Origin: a virus
IMG/VR virus record: IMGVR_UViG_3300006735_000022
Coordinates: 20,936 to 84,935 of that record
Strand: one strand, 5' to 3'
DNA length: 64,000 bases
This document shows positions 8,478 to 16,597 of this stretch, piece after piece. Below the pieces are notes generated by a model. The model ran no database searches, was not told the origin of the DNA, and saw only the letters and a program-made list of their open reading frames with translations. Position 1 is the stretch's first letter. Each line of letters opens with the position of its first letter. A program made the translations under genes and the position numbers.

Positions 8478-10795
8478 CGAACGGTACAAAGGTGGTCAAG
8501 CGTAATGGTTCTATTGAACCTCTTGATCTTGATAAGATGCACATTATGGTAGAACGTGCATGTGAAAACCTTGCAGGTGTATCTGCTTCTCAAGTAGAGA
8601 TCCAATCAGGCATCCAGTTTTTTGATGGTATCACAACAGCAGAGATTCAGGAGATTCTGATCAAGTCTGCTAGTGATTTGATTGATCTTGATCACCCCAA
8701 CTATCAGTTCGTCGCTGCTAGATTGCTATTGTTTAGTGTTCGTAAGCAACTGTATGGTCTTATTGAGGACATCCCACCACTATCAGAGCACATCAATGAT
8801 TGTATTGAGCGTGGTGTATATGATTCCGGCATCCTAGATAAGTACAGTGAAGAAGAAATTGCTACGCTGAGTGGTTATATTGAACACTCACGTGATTATT
8901 TGTTTACGTTTGCTGGTCTCCGTCAGGTTGTTGATAAGTATCTTGTACAAGATAGAAGCAACGGGATGGTCTTTGAGACCCCGCAGCAGATGTATATGAT
9001 GATTGCTGCAACTCTGTTTGCTAATTATCCCCAAGAGAATCGCCTGTCATATGTCAAACGATACTACGACGCAATCTCCCGACACCGAATCAACATCCCA
9101 ACGCCAATCATGGCAGGAGTGCGAACGCCCCTTAGACAGTTTGCTTCTTGTGTCCTTGTTGATATTGATGACACCCTCGATAGCATCTTTAGCAGCGATA
9201 TGGCTATTGGTAAATATGTTGCACAGAGGGCGGGTATCGGCATCAACGCGGGTGCAATCCGTGGCATCAACAGTAAGATCCGAGGCGGAGAGGTTCAACA
9301 CACAGGTGTGGTCCCCTTCCTCAAAAAGTTTGAATCAACTGTACGATGCTGCACACAAAACGGTGTCCGAGGTGGGTCAGCGACTGTCCACTTTCCAATC
9401 TGGCACCAAGAGATAGAGGACATCATTGTCCTGAAGAACAATAAAGGTACAGAAGATAATCGTGTCCGGAAACTGGACTACTCTATCCAGTTCAGCAAAC
9501 TATTCTACGAACGGTTTATCAAGAACGAAACGATTTCATTGTTCAGTCCTCATGTTGTTGAGGGTCTGTTTGATGCATTTGGCACGGATGAGTTTGATCA
9601 ACTTTATGTACACTACGAGCAAGATGAGTCCATTCCACGGACTACTATCAATGCACAAGATCTTATCCTTGCAATCCTAAAGGAAAGGGCAGAGACTGGT
9701 CGTATTTACATCATGAATATCGACCACTGTAATACCCATTCCTCGTTCACTGACAAGGTGTCGATGAGTAACCTGTGTCAGGAGATTACCCTGCCCACAG
9801 ACCCCATCCAGCACATCGATGGAGCGGGTGAAATCGCCTTGTGCATCCTGTCTGCTATCAACGTGGGTAAGGTGAGGTCTGACGAGGAACTGGAGGACTT
9901 GTGTGAGTTGTCTGTCCGTGGTTTGGATGAACTGATCGAGTATCAGGAGTATCCTGTCAAGGCAGCAGAGATCAGCACAAAAGCACGTCGCTCACTGGGT
10001 GTTGGGTTCATTGGTCTGGCACACTACCTTGCTAAACTTGGTTACAACTATGACAGTCAAGAGGCATGGGATGCAGTTCACCAACTGACTGAATCTTTCC
10101 AGTATTATCTTCTCAAAGCATCCAACAAACTGGCACAGGAGAGGGGTGCATGTGAATACTTCTCTAGAACTAAATATTCTCACGGTCAACTTCCGATAGA
10201 CCATTACAAGCGAGACGTTGACGAGATCACAACTGCTGAGTTGCAACATGATTGGGATAGTCTTAGGTCATCTATCTCCGAGCATGGACTACGGCACAGC
10301 ACACTGTCCGCACAAATGCCTTCGGAGAGCAGTTCCGTTGTGTCAAATGCCACAAACGGAATTGAACCACCCCGTGACTTCTTGTCCATCAAGAAGTCGA
10401 AGAAAGGTCCACTCAAGCAAGTGGTCCCACAATACCAACGATTGAAGAATAATTACACGTTGCTCTGGGAGATGAAAGGCAACCGAGGATACATCAATGT
10501 AGTCTCGGTCATGCAAAAATTCTTCGACCAAGCAATCTCTGGTAACTGGTCTTACAACCCTATCGATTACGACAACAACGAAGTACCCGTGTCCGTCATG
10601 GCGAACGATTTGTTGACAACATACAAATACGGTTGGAAAACTAGTTACTACCAGAATACTAATGACCTCAAGTCGGACGAGATGGAAGAACCGGCACACT
10701 CCATTGGATGGAAAGATGATGTACCTGAAAAGGATGCACTCATCGCCTCTATTCAAAACGAAGACGAAGAAGCCTGCGAATCCTGTGCAATTTAG
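8474..10795 (+). CDS. nrdA: Ribonucleoside-diphosphate reductase, large (alpha) subunit
   Basis: Class Ia enzyme that reduces NDPs to dNDPs. An ATP-cone-like start (TKVVKRNGSIEPLDL) is followed by the substrate-site block FASCVLVDIDDTLDSI, active-site SNLCQEI and FIGLAHYLAKLGYNY. The C-terminus CESCAI carries the Cys pair re-reduced by glutaredoxin; a glutaredoxin gene lies at 48495. I chose the ATG at 8474 in an ATGA overlap rather than the GTG at 8462. 773 aa. nrdB follows 19 bases downstream. Confidence 0.96.
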   Translation: MTNGTKVVKRNGSIEPLDLDKMHIMVERACENLAGVSASQVEIQSGIQFFDGITTAEIQEILIKSASDLIDLDHPNYQFVAARLLLFSVRKQLYGLIEDIPPLSEHINDCIERGVYDSGILDKYSEEEIATLSGYIEHSRDYLFTFAGLRQVVDKYLVQDRSNGMVFETPQQMYMMIAATLFANYPQENRLSYVKRYYDAISRHRINIPTPIMAGVRTPLRQFASCVLVDIDDTLDSIFSSDMAIGKYVAQRAGIGINAGAIRGINSKIRGGEVQHTGVVPFLKKFESTVRCCTQNGVRGGSATVHFPIWHQEIEDIIVLKNNKGTEDNRVRKLDYSIQFSKLFYERFIKNETISLFSPHVVEGLFDAFGTDEFDQLYVHYEQDESIPRTTINAQDLILAILKERAETGRIYIMNIDHCNTHSSFTDKVSMSNLCQEITLPTDPIQHIDGAGEIALCILSAINVGKVRSDEELEDLCELSVRGLDELIEYQEYPVKAAEISTKARRSLGVGFIGLAHYLAKLGYNYDSQEAWDAVHQLTESFQYYLLKASNKLAQERGACEYFSRTKYSHGQLPIDHYKRDVDEITTAELQHDWDSLRSSISEHGLRHSTLSAQMPSESSSVVSNATNGIEPPRDFLSIKKSKKGPLKQVVPQYQRLKNNYTLLWEMKGNRGYINVVSVMQKFFDQAISGNWSYNPIDYDNNEVPVSVMANDLLTTYKYGWKTSYYQNTNDLKSDEMEEPAHSIGWKDDVPEKDALIASIQNEDEEACESCAI

Positions 10796-10814
10796 AAAAA
10801 GCGCCTCCAATGAT

Positions 10815-11960
10815 ATGTCTGTAAAAGGCATGACGGTGTTCAATGACACTCGCGTTGACACCAAAACACAACCTATGTTCTTTGGGGCACCCCTTGGTGT
10901 CCAACGCTACGATTCATATAAGTATCCACAGTTTGAAAAACTGACCAATCAGATGCTTGGATACTTCTGGCGTCCAGAAGAGGTGTCTCTTCAAAAAGAT
11001 CGTGGAGACTATAAGACTCTACGTCCTGAGCAGAAGCACATCTTTACTTCTAATTTGAAGTATCAGATCCTCCTTGATTCTGTGCAGGGTCGTGGTCCTG
11101 GTATGGCATTCTCCCCATACTGTGCTCTTCCTGAACTGGAAGGTGCAATGAACGTGTGGCAGTTTATGGAGATGATCCACTCACGTTCTTACACATACAT
11201 TATCAAGAACGTGTATCCTGACCCTGCTGAGGTCTTTGATACTATTCTTGATGACGAACGTATCTTGGCACGTGCTAAGAGTGTCACCAGAGCGTACGAT
11301 GAGTTCCTGCATGTCGCAAACGAGTGGGGTGCTGGTAGTATGTGGACAGCAGACTATGCTGATTCTCCTACCGCTGTCTACACCCGTAAGGAACTGAAGC
11401 GTCGTCTGTATCTGGCAGTATCAAACGTCAATATCCTTGAGGGCATTCGTTTCTATGTGTCCTTTGCATGTTCGTTTGCCTTTGGTGAACTGAAACTGAT
11501 GGAAGGATCTGCTAAGATCATCTCTCTGATTGCACGTGATGAGAACCTGCACACTGTGTTGACTCAGCAGATCATCAAAGCCTGGCAAAAGGGTGATGAT
11601 CCTGAGATGGTAGAGATCGTCAAGGAGGAAGAGCAGACTGTCATCGATATGTTTGCTCAGGCAGTGGACGAAGAGAAAGAGTGGGCACAGTATCTGTTCA
11701 AAGATGGAAGCATGATCGGTCTCAATGACAAACTCCTCGTCAAGTATGTGGAGTGGATCGCTAACAAGCGTATGAGAGCGATTGGTTTGACCCCTCTGTA
11801 TGACGCTCCAGTGCACAACAACCCACTTCCCTGGACCGAGCACTGGATCTCCTCTAAAGGTCTCCAGGTCGCCCCACAGGAGACGGAAGTGGAGTCCTAC
11901 GTGGTTGGTGGTATCAAACAGGATGTGAAGAAGGATTCGTTCAGTGGATTCCAGTTGTAA
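10815..11960 (+). CDS. nrdB: Ribonucleoside-diphosphate reductase, small (beta) subunit
   Basis: Holds the di-iron/tyrosyl radical cofactor for NrdA. Visible landmarks are FWRPEEVSLQKD, the iron-ligand motif EMIHSRSY and the second EENLH-type motif ARDENLHTVL. The ORF is open further upstream into nrdA, but the family alignment begins at MSVKGMTVFNDT, so the ATG at 10815 (or 10830) is the likely start. About 381 aa. The C-terminus overlaps a small ORF by 17 bases. Confidence 0.95.
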   Translation: MSVKGMTVFNDTRVDTKTQPMFFGAPLGVQRYDSYKYPQFEKLTNQMLGYFWRPEEVSLQKDRGDYKTLRPEQKHIFTSNLKYQILLDSVQGRGPGMAFSPYCALPELEGAMNVWQFMEMIHSRSYTYIIKNVYPDPAEVFDTILDDERILARAKSVTRAYDEFLHVANEWGAGSMWTADYADSPTAVYTRKELKRRLYLAVSNVNILEGIRFYVSFACSFAFGELKLMEGSAKIISLIARDENLHTVLTQQIIKAWQKGDDPEMVEIVKEEEQTVIDMFAQAVDEEKEWAQYLFKDGSMIGLNDKLLVKYVEWIANKRMRAIGLTPLYDAPVHNNPLPWTEHWISSKGLQVAPQETEVESYVVGGIKQDVKKDSFSGFQL

Positions 11961-12153
11961 AGAGTTCTATGACTTCGGTGGGCGACCTGTAGAGTGCCAA
12001 TATCTTCTTTTACTCATCAGTGAGATGGAGGGTACATACCAACATCTCAAATTCATGGGATTCAAAGAAGATATGGAGACTCTAGAGGAGATGAAGAAGA
12101 GGTATTATAAACTCTACTTCAAAACTCTGAAGGAGGAGAAGGCAAAAGCATGA
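11944..12153 (+). CDS. Small helical protein downstream of nrdB, 69 aa
   Basis: Begins at a GTG inside the end of nrdB. The composition is well folded (QYLLLLISEMEGTYQHLKFMGF) with a Lys/Glu-rich C-terminal helix. An AGGAGG lies near its end for the next start. No family recognised; the position suggests co-expression with ribonucleotide reductase. Confidence 0.6.
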   Translation: MDSSCKEFYDFGGRPVECQYLLLLISEMEGTYQHLKFMGFKEDMETLEEMKKRYYKLYFKTLKEEKAKA

Positions 12154-12219
12154 ACCTTTGCAACGAAAATGGGTTTGCCCTTGTGTGGTAAGATAATATA
12201 GATTGTACGGGAAACCAAA

Positions 12220-12387
12220 ATGTATTTTCTAGCAAATCCACCAGTCTATTTCCTGCCTGGTACATGGGAGACCGTGCATACCAGCATATATGATCCAGTA
12301 TTTGGTTTGCTCTCCTTCATGTTGGTCGTTGCATCTGCAACTCTAGTGTCATCACTAGCAATGAAGAGGTCAAGAAAAAGAGTTTAG
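12220..12387 (+). CDS. Single-span membrane protein, 55 aa
   Basis: ATG at 12220 opens a 55-codon ORF: a short N-terminal part, a hydrophobic span near residues 27-47 (FGLLSFMLVVASATLVSSLA) and a basic tail KRSRKRV that predicts a cytoplasmic C-terminus. The stop is followed at once by the next ATG. It fills an otherwise unexplained gap. Function unknown. Confidence 0.55.
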   Translation: MYFLANPPVYFLPGTWETVHTSIYDPVFGLLSFMLVVASATLVSSLAMKRSRKRV

Positions 12388-12388
12388 T

Positions 12389-12535
12389 ATGAACACTACA
12401 TTGACTGTACATGATGATGGTGTGCTTACATTCCCTCCTGAATTCCTAGAAAAAGTTGGATGGCAGGAGGGAGATGTGTTAGAATGGATAGATAACCATG
12501 ACGGTTCTTGGACTTTGACTAAGAATAATGACTGA
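12389..12535 (+). CDS. AbrB/MazE-like swapped-hairpin protein, 48 aa
   Basis: The 48-residue ORF reads LTVHDDGVLTFPPEFLEKVGWQ, then EGDVLEWIDNHDG and WTLTK. This is the layout of the SpoVT/AbrB domain: strand, ixlPkelrekLGlkeGD-like turn, then two strands. Such domains bind DNA as dimers and are common as antitoxins or transition regulators. No toxin partner is evident next to it. It overlaps the next start by eight bases. Confidence 0.6.
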   Translation: MNTTLTVHDDGVLTFPPEFLEKVGWQEGDVLEWIDNHDGSWTLTKNND

Positions 12536-12740
12536 ATGGAGAGAAGAGTATAAGCAGTTCACTAGTAATAAAAAAGAACTTGAATTACTAGAGAACGGAC
12601 CAAAAAGTCTTGCACAGTCATGGCACTTGCAAGCAATGTATAATCAGTGGAAGAAGATCAAGGGTATAAAGGATCCTGAACCACCTGATTGCCAAAGTAG
12701 CATGAGGGAATGGGAACAATCAATCAAGAAGTATCAATAG
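12528..12740 (+). CDS. Small protein of unknown function, 70 aa
   Basis: ATG at 12528 within the end of the AbrB-like gene. A charged, Trp-rich helical protein (TEWREEYKQF, MREWEQSIKKYQ). It stops two bases before the SGNH-like gene. No recognised family. Confidence 0.55.
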   Translation: MTEWREEYKQFTSNKKELELLENGPKSLAQSWHLQAMYNQWKKIKGIKDPEPPDCQSSMREWEQSIKKYQ

Positions 12741-12742
12741 AA

Positions 12743-13447
12743 ATGAAATTTTATTTTGACGGCGACTCATTTACCTATGGTGGAGGTTTAGAACGCCTAG
12801 CCGTAAGGCGAGAAGATTATAGGTGGTCTAAGTTAGTATGTGATCACTTCGGAGCTGAGGAAGTAAACCTATCATATGGTGGTGCTTGTAATGAAAAAAT
12901 TATGAGGCACCTGTTTACTAAACCACCTACTGAGGTTTATGATTTCTACTTTCTTCAAACTACCGTTCCTATTAGGAATGAGTTTTATGATAAGAAAAAG
13001 AAGAGGTGGACAGGATATTCACATGAACGTGATAAGCATGGTAGTGTTTATGACAGATGCATATTCAGATGGGGAGATGTAGAGGGACCTCGGTTTGCTG
13101 AGTGGATAAACTTTGGACTTAGTAGGGTTTACTCTGATGAATATGGAAGGGCTAAAGAGAGTGTTACACTCAACGCAATGAAAGCATACGTTGCATCTGT
13201 GGGACGATCAAACAGATCTTTTTTTAGCACACTACTAAAACCTATAGAGACTGACAACAAATATGACATGTACTTCAAAGGTACACACGATGCTGAACGT
13301 GGTGAAACTGAATGGCCTCCAGGACTATTCCGTTATGATAAAATACCCAACGATGGACATCCTTCTATAGAAGGTCATAAGACCATAGCAAAATATGTTA
13401 TAGATATTGTAAGTGACAGATTACGTAATGAGGGTTCAGTCTGCTAA
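12743..13447 (+). CDS. SGNH/GDSL-hydrolase-like protein, 234 aa
   Basis: The N-terminal block MKFYFDGDSFTYGGGL carries the GDS nucleophile motif, GACNEKI fits block II, and DGHPSIEGHKTIAKYV near the C-terminus supplies the Asp-x-x-His dyad of block V. This family hydrolyses esters or acetyl groups on lipids and glycans. The ORF extends upstream in frame to 12710, but MKFYFDGDSF at 12743, two bases after the previous stop, is the natural start. It overlaps the nuclease gene by 20 bases. Substrate unknown; glycan deacetylation is possible. Confidence 0.75.
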   Translation: MKFYFDGDSFTYGGGLERLAVRREDYRWSKLVCDHFGAEEVNLSYGGACNEKIMRHLFTKPPTEVYDFYFLQTTVPIRNEFYDKKKKRWTGYSHERDKHGSVYDRCIFRWGDVEGPRFAEWINFGLSRVYSDEYGRAKESVTLNAMKAYVASVGRSNRSFFSTLLKPIETDNKYDMYFKGTHDAERGETEWPPGLFRYDKIPNDGHPSIEGHKTIAKYVIDIVSDRLRNEGSVC

Positions 13448-13763
13448 GGCAAAGGGTAGGAGACTACAGCAGTGGGTAAGAACTAAACTTATAGAAATGT
13501 TAGAGGTTCACCCTGAGGATGTAGAGTCTAGATCAATGGGTGCAGGTGGTGAGGATATCATCATGGCACGTGCAGCTAGACAAAAGTTTCCTTTCAGTGT
13601 AGAATGCAAGAACACAGAGAGACTAAACGTTTGGGATGCATACGACCAAGCGTGTGCTAACTCTGGTGATTACGAACCAATTCTCTTCATAAAAAAGAAT
13701 GGCAGACGACCTCTCGTTGTCCTCGATGCGGAAAGCTTTATTGGATCCCAGCGACATGAATGA
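13428..13763 (+). CDS. PD-(D/E)XK-type endonuclease, 111 aa
   Basis: Basic N-terminus (KAKGRRLQQWVRTKL), then MGAGGEDIIMA with the catalytic Asp and FSVECKNTERL with the ExK motif, followed by a helix (DAYDQACANSG) and a core strand. This is the layout of Holliday-resolvase-like and VSR-like nucleases. Start chosen at the ATG at 13428; a GTG at 13413 is in frame. Probably a DNA repair or recombination nuclease. Confidence 0.75.
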   Translation: MRVQSAKAKGRRLQQWVRTKLIEMLEVHPEDVESRSMGAGGEDIIMARAARQKFPFSVECKNTERLNVWDAYDQACANSGDYEPILFIKKNGRRPLVVLDAESFIGSQRHE

Positions 13764-13992
13764 CTGGAGATACTCTGAAGAGCGTATGCAACTTCGTGCT
13801 GAAGTATTTCGTGCGTTGTCTCATCACCTAAATGATCATTGCAGACTTGTATATGAGTTTTGTCATGACTGGGTGAGTCAGGGTAACAAAACAACCATTG
13901 GAGTTGAACAAAGATTCCAAGAGTTCATTCGTAATCGTGCCGAAACTTTGTACACACTAACCCCCATGGAGGAACATGCAGAAAATTCTTAG
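13756..13992 (+). CDS. Small helical protein, 78 aa, unknown
   Basis: ATG at 13756 gives an eight-base overlap with the nuclease stop, as usual here; upstream in-frame starts at 13699 and 13726 would overlap more. Helical, with three His and one Cys in HHLNDHCRLVYEFCHDW. No family recognised. Ends overlapping the next membrane protein gene. Confidence 0.6.
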   Translation: MNDWRYSEERMQLRAEVFRALSHHLNDHCRLVYEFCHDWVSQGNKTTIGVEQRFQEFIRNRAETLYTLTPMEEHAENS

Positions 13993-14215
13993 TCTCATGT
14001 CCATCTTTTCATTCGTAACTAGCGTAGGTGTAGTTGGCACTGCTGGTTATGTGTATGTAAACCAAGACAAAATCAAAGAGAACATCAAAGAGCAGGTCAC
14101 CAAAGGCGTTCAAGATGCTGTCGTAAGTAAATTCAATACACCTGCTCTGCCTAAAGCGACTGGTGGTGTGCTTCCTGCCATGCCTAAGGTCACTGGAGGA
14201 GCTATTCCATTCTAA
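13976..14215 (+). CDS. Small membrane-anchored or secreted protein, 79 aa
   Basis: Hydrophobic N-terminal segment (LSLMSIFSFVTSVGVVGTAGYVYV) acting as a signal anchor, an amphipathic charged helix (QDKIKENIKEQVTKGV) and a Pro/Gly tail with the imperfect repeat LPKATGGVLPAMPKVTGG. Function unknown. Confidence 0.6.
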   Translation: MQKILSLMSIFSFVTSVGVVGTAGYVYVNQDKIKENIKEQVTKGVQDAVVSKFNTPALPKATGGVLPAMPKVTGGAIPF

Positions 14216-14218
14216 ATA
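14212..14218 (+). promoter_or_regulatory. Late-promoter box CTAAATA
   Basis: CTAAATA overlapping the stop of the preceding gene and 22 bases upstream of the ATG at 14240. A GCCAG/CTGGC inverted repeat (14221-14225 with 14233-14237) lies between box and start. Confidence 0.5.
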
Positions 14219-14239
14219 CAGCCAGCTATATCCTGGCGT

Positions 14240-14746
14240 ATGACTGATAAGACACCAGATTCTCCTCCAGAAAAGGAGGAGAAACGAGGTTTGTTTGGTT
14301 TAGGTAAGAAGAAACCTGAGACTAAACTAGATAAGGATAAGAAAAAGGAAGAAGAGGATAAAGATCCTGATGAAAGAATGGCAGCGTTGTCTACGCTGGT
14401 TCGTCTAGGTATCTTGATTTGGTCAGGTGGTATTCTCACACTGGCATACGTCGATCTTCCAAAGGCACTCAATTTTCCTAAGCAGGATCTCGATCCGACT
14501 TTCATAGCCTCGGTCTTCACTGGGGTTTTAGCTACGTTCGGGGTTCAAACTGCTAAGAAAGGTGCCATGGCTAATGGTGGTGGTGGCATCACCAAGGCAG
14601 ATATGGAACGTCTTATCGCTGCTGCAGCACAAACAGCACCTGCACAAACCATTCGTATTGAACAAGCTCCGTTGACAATCGGAACTCAACCTCCTAATGT
14701 ATCAGAAGATGGTGCCCCTCCCGTTGTGCCCCCTAAAAAATCGTGA
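14240..14746 (+). CDS. Two-span membrane protein with charged N-terminus, 168 aa, possible holin
   Basis: The first 50 residues are very charged (KKKPETKLDKDKKKEEEDKD). Two hydrophobic segments follow, near 52-74 (STLVRLGILIWSGGILTLAYV) and 87-105 (FIASVFTGVLATFGVQTA). The C-terminal third is Ala/Pro-rich. Two spans with a charged tail fit class II holin topology, but nothing else proves it. A late-promoter box lies upstream. The stop overlaps a 43-aa membrane peptide gene (GTGA). Confidence 0.65.
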   Translation: MTDKTPDSPPEKEEKRGLFGLGKKKPETKLDKDKKKEEEDKDPDERMAALSTLVRLGILIWSGGILTLAYVDLPKALNFPKQDLDPTFIASVFTGVLATFGVQTAKKGAMANGGGGITKADMERLIAAAAQTAPAQTIRIEQAPLTIGTQPPNVSEDGAPPVVPPKKS

Positions 14747-14874
14747 CTTTCGCTGATGTCCTTCTTTGGACAGCAATACCCTTTGTTCTATCCACAATAT
14801 ATTTCGGGATACGAAAGGGTCATAATAACTACTACGACTCAGAAGATTATGATGGAAATGGAACGGCTCACTAG
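14743..14874 (+). CDS. 43-aa single-span membrane peptide overlapping the start of zwf
   Basis: GTG at 14743 overlaps the previous TGA. The 43-codon frame reads MTFADVLLWTAIPFVLSTIY, then FGIRKGHNNYYDSEDYDGNG. One clear transmembrane segment at residues 4-22 is followed by an acidic, Tyr-rich tail. It explains the 100 bases before zwf better than an N-terminal extension of zwf in another frame. I recall similar small peptides in other cyanomyoviruses. Function unknown. Confidence 0.7.
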   Translation: MTFADVLLWTAIPFVLSTIYFGIRKGHNNYYDSEDYDGNGTAH

Positions 14875-16192
14875 ACGCATCGTTATCTTCGGTGCGACTG
14901 GTGACCTTTGTAAGAGGAAACTTATTCCAGCACTGTACCAGTTGTGGAAGAAAGATCTTCTCCCTAAAGAACTTCTGATCGTAGGGTGCTCACGTCGTGA
15001 GTATACACGTGATACTTGGTTGGAATATATTGGAGACTACCCTTTAGAGTTTACTCACTGGTTAGATTTTCAATGTGCTGACCTTGATAAAAAAGAATCT
15101 CTGATGACACTGCACGATAAGAGTGCAGATACAACATATTTCTTATCTGTTCCACCGGAGAGATACGAGAATGCAATCATCAACCTCAAGGAAGCAGGGT
15201 TTCTGGATGACCCTGACCACTCCAGAGTGGTTATCGAAAAACCCTTTGGATACGACTATAAATCTGCTGATCATTTACAGTCAGTGGTGGAGCGACATAT
15301 ACGCGAGAAACAAGTTTATCGCATTGACCATTATCTTGGTAAAGATACTGTCAATAACATCCTTGCCACTCGGTTTGGCAATGTACTACTTGAACCACTC
15401 TGGAATCGCCAGTACATAGAAGAGGTTCAGATCTTTGCGACTGAAACTATTGGATGCGAAGGTAGATCACAATACTATGAAGACGCAGGTGTTGTACGTG
15501 ACATGTTGCAGAACCACATGCTACAGGTTCTGTCTCTAATTGCGATGGAAGCACCGTGTCGTATGAGTGCTGTCGAAATTCGTAGGGAGAAGGTAAAGGT
15601 TCTTGCTGCCGCACGTCTTGGTGGTAAGTTTATTACTGGTCAGTACCTAGGATACCGTGAAGAACAGGGTGTGGGTCCTGAGTCTATGACCCAAACTTAT
15701 GTTGCAGGTGATATTTACATTGATAACTGGAGGTGGGAGGGTGTACCTTTCTACTTCATGACAGGTAAGAAGATGCCTTATCAGTGTGTTGAGGTTGTTA
15801 TCAAGTTGAAAGCACCACCTGTTGGACTGTTTGAGGGTGAAACTCCTGGTCGTATTGTGATGCGTCTGCAACCACATGCACACCTCGACATTCAGATTGA
15901 TGTGAAGTCACCTGGACTTGGTGAAAATGTTGAGTTGGCAACACTCACTCACAGATATCCTGACTGGTTGGGTGTAGATGGTTATGAAAAACTATTATAT
16001 GATGCTCTTCATGGGGATCAATCTCACTTTGTTCATGCAGAAGAGGTGTTGGAATCATGGAGAATCGTTGACAATCTTCTTTGTACTGGTAAGCAGTGTC
16101 CTATCAGGACAGCACCATACGTTTACCATGAAGGACAGTGGGGACCAACTCATAAGACAGACATGATTACCAAATGGGACTATCCGGAATAG
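14849..16192 (+). CDS. zwf: Glucose-6-phosphate 1-dehydrogenase
   Basis: Oxidises glucose-6-phosphate to 6-phosphogluconolactone with reduction of NADP, the first oxidative pentose phosphate step. The nucleotide-binding start RIVIFGATGDLCKRKL, VIEKPFGYD and the active-site block YRIDHYLGKDTVNN are intact. Clustered ATGs at 14849, 14852 and 14858 fit the domain start, giving about 447 aa, shorter than the 490-510 aa of cellular enzymes. With gnd and talC it forms the phage pentose phosphate set. It overlaps small membrane-protein genes at both ends. Confidence 0.95.
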   Translation: MMEMERLTRRIVIFGATGDLCKRKLIPALYQLWKKDLLPKELLIVGCSRREYTRDTWLEYIGDYPLEFTHWLDFQCADLDKKESLMTLHDKSADTTYFLSVPPERYENAIINLKEAGFLDDPDHSRVVIEKPFGYDYKSADHLQSVVERHIREKQVYRIDHYLGKDTVNNILATRFGNVLLEPLWNRQYIEEVQIFATETIGCEGRSQYYEDAGVVRDMLQNHMLQVLSLIAMEAPCRMSAVEIRREKVKVLAAARLGGKFITGQYLGYREEQGVGPESMTQTYVAGDIYIDNWRWEGVPFYFMTGKKMPYQCVEVVIKLKAPPVGLFEGETPGRIVMRLQPHAHLDIQIDVKSPGLGENVELATLTHRYPDWLGVDGYEKLLYDALHGDQSHFVHAEEVLESWRIVDNLLCTGKQCPIRTAPYVYHEGQWGPTHKTDMITKWDYPE

Positions 16193-16353
16193 CACACAGT
16201 GCAGCTAAATTTGCTGCACACGTTCTAAATAACCCTTATACTCTGGGTCTTATGGCGTGGGTATTAGTTTTCGTTCCTGTCTTAGGTATGTGGGCAGTCC
16301 ACAAATACGGATGGGAGCACTGGGAACCATTTACTAAGCGTCATGACACATAG
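16174..16353 (+). CDS. Single-span membrane protein, 59 aa
   Basis: ATG at 16174 lies inside the end of zwf and gives 59 codons. One hydrophobic segment (LGLMAWVLVFVPVLGMWAV) near residues 24-42 is followed by a Trp/His-rich basic tail (HKYGWEHWEPFTKRHDT). Its stop overlaps the next gene start. It fills the gap between zwf and the next gene. Confidence 0.65.
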   Translation: MGLSGIAHSAAKFAAHVLNNPYTLGLMAWVLVFVPVLGMWAVHKYGWEHWEPFTKRHDT

Positions 16354-16597
16354 GTGTACTGAAATCATCCCCGAACACACTGTGACAAAAGCAGAAGTAC
16401 AGGAGATGATTGATGATGCCATCAGGCAACACAATCGTAATGCATCAATGATTAGTATGGTCCTTGGGATTATATTTTTCGCCCTCTTTGCTGATGGATT
16501 CTTTAGAGTCATTGGTATGATTCCTCCCTTCCTGGGAATCGATGTCAATATTATCAAAGAAGTTGTACGGGAAGTTATTGAAAAAATTCAATCATGA
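16343..16597 (+). CDS. Conserved cyanophage membrane protein, 84 aa
   Basis: N-terminal cytosolic part (CTEIIPEHTVTKAEVQEMID) with a helix, a transmembrane span near residues 37-58 (MISMVLGIIFFALFADGFF), and a C-terminal amphipathic helix. A small protein of this pattern recurs between zwf and gnd in T4-like cyanophages, as I recall. The stop overlaps the gnd start. Confidence 0.7.
   Translation: MTHRCTEIIPEHTVTKAEVQEMIDDAIRQHNRNASMISMVLGIIFFALFADGFFRVIGMIPPFLGIDVNIIKEVVREVIEKIQS

Noticed and set aside
12150-12191. A 13-codon ORF after AGGAGG, overlapping the stop of the gene downstream of nrdB
   Set aside because: Too short to judge, no distinctive composition. The SD-like AGGAGG is also the coding sequence of the upstream Lys/Glu-rich C-terminus.
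14756-14848. In-frame N-terminal extension of zwf
   Set aside because: The residues do not resemble any G6PDH N-terminus, and the same DNA encodes a better 43-aa membrane peptide in another frame.
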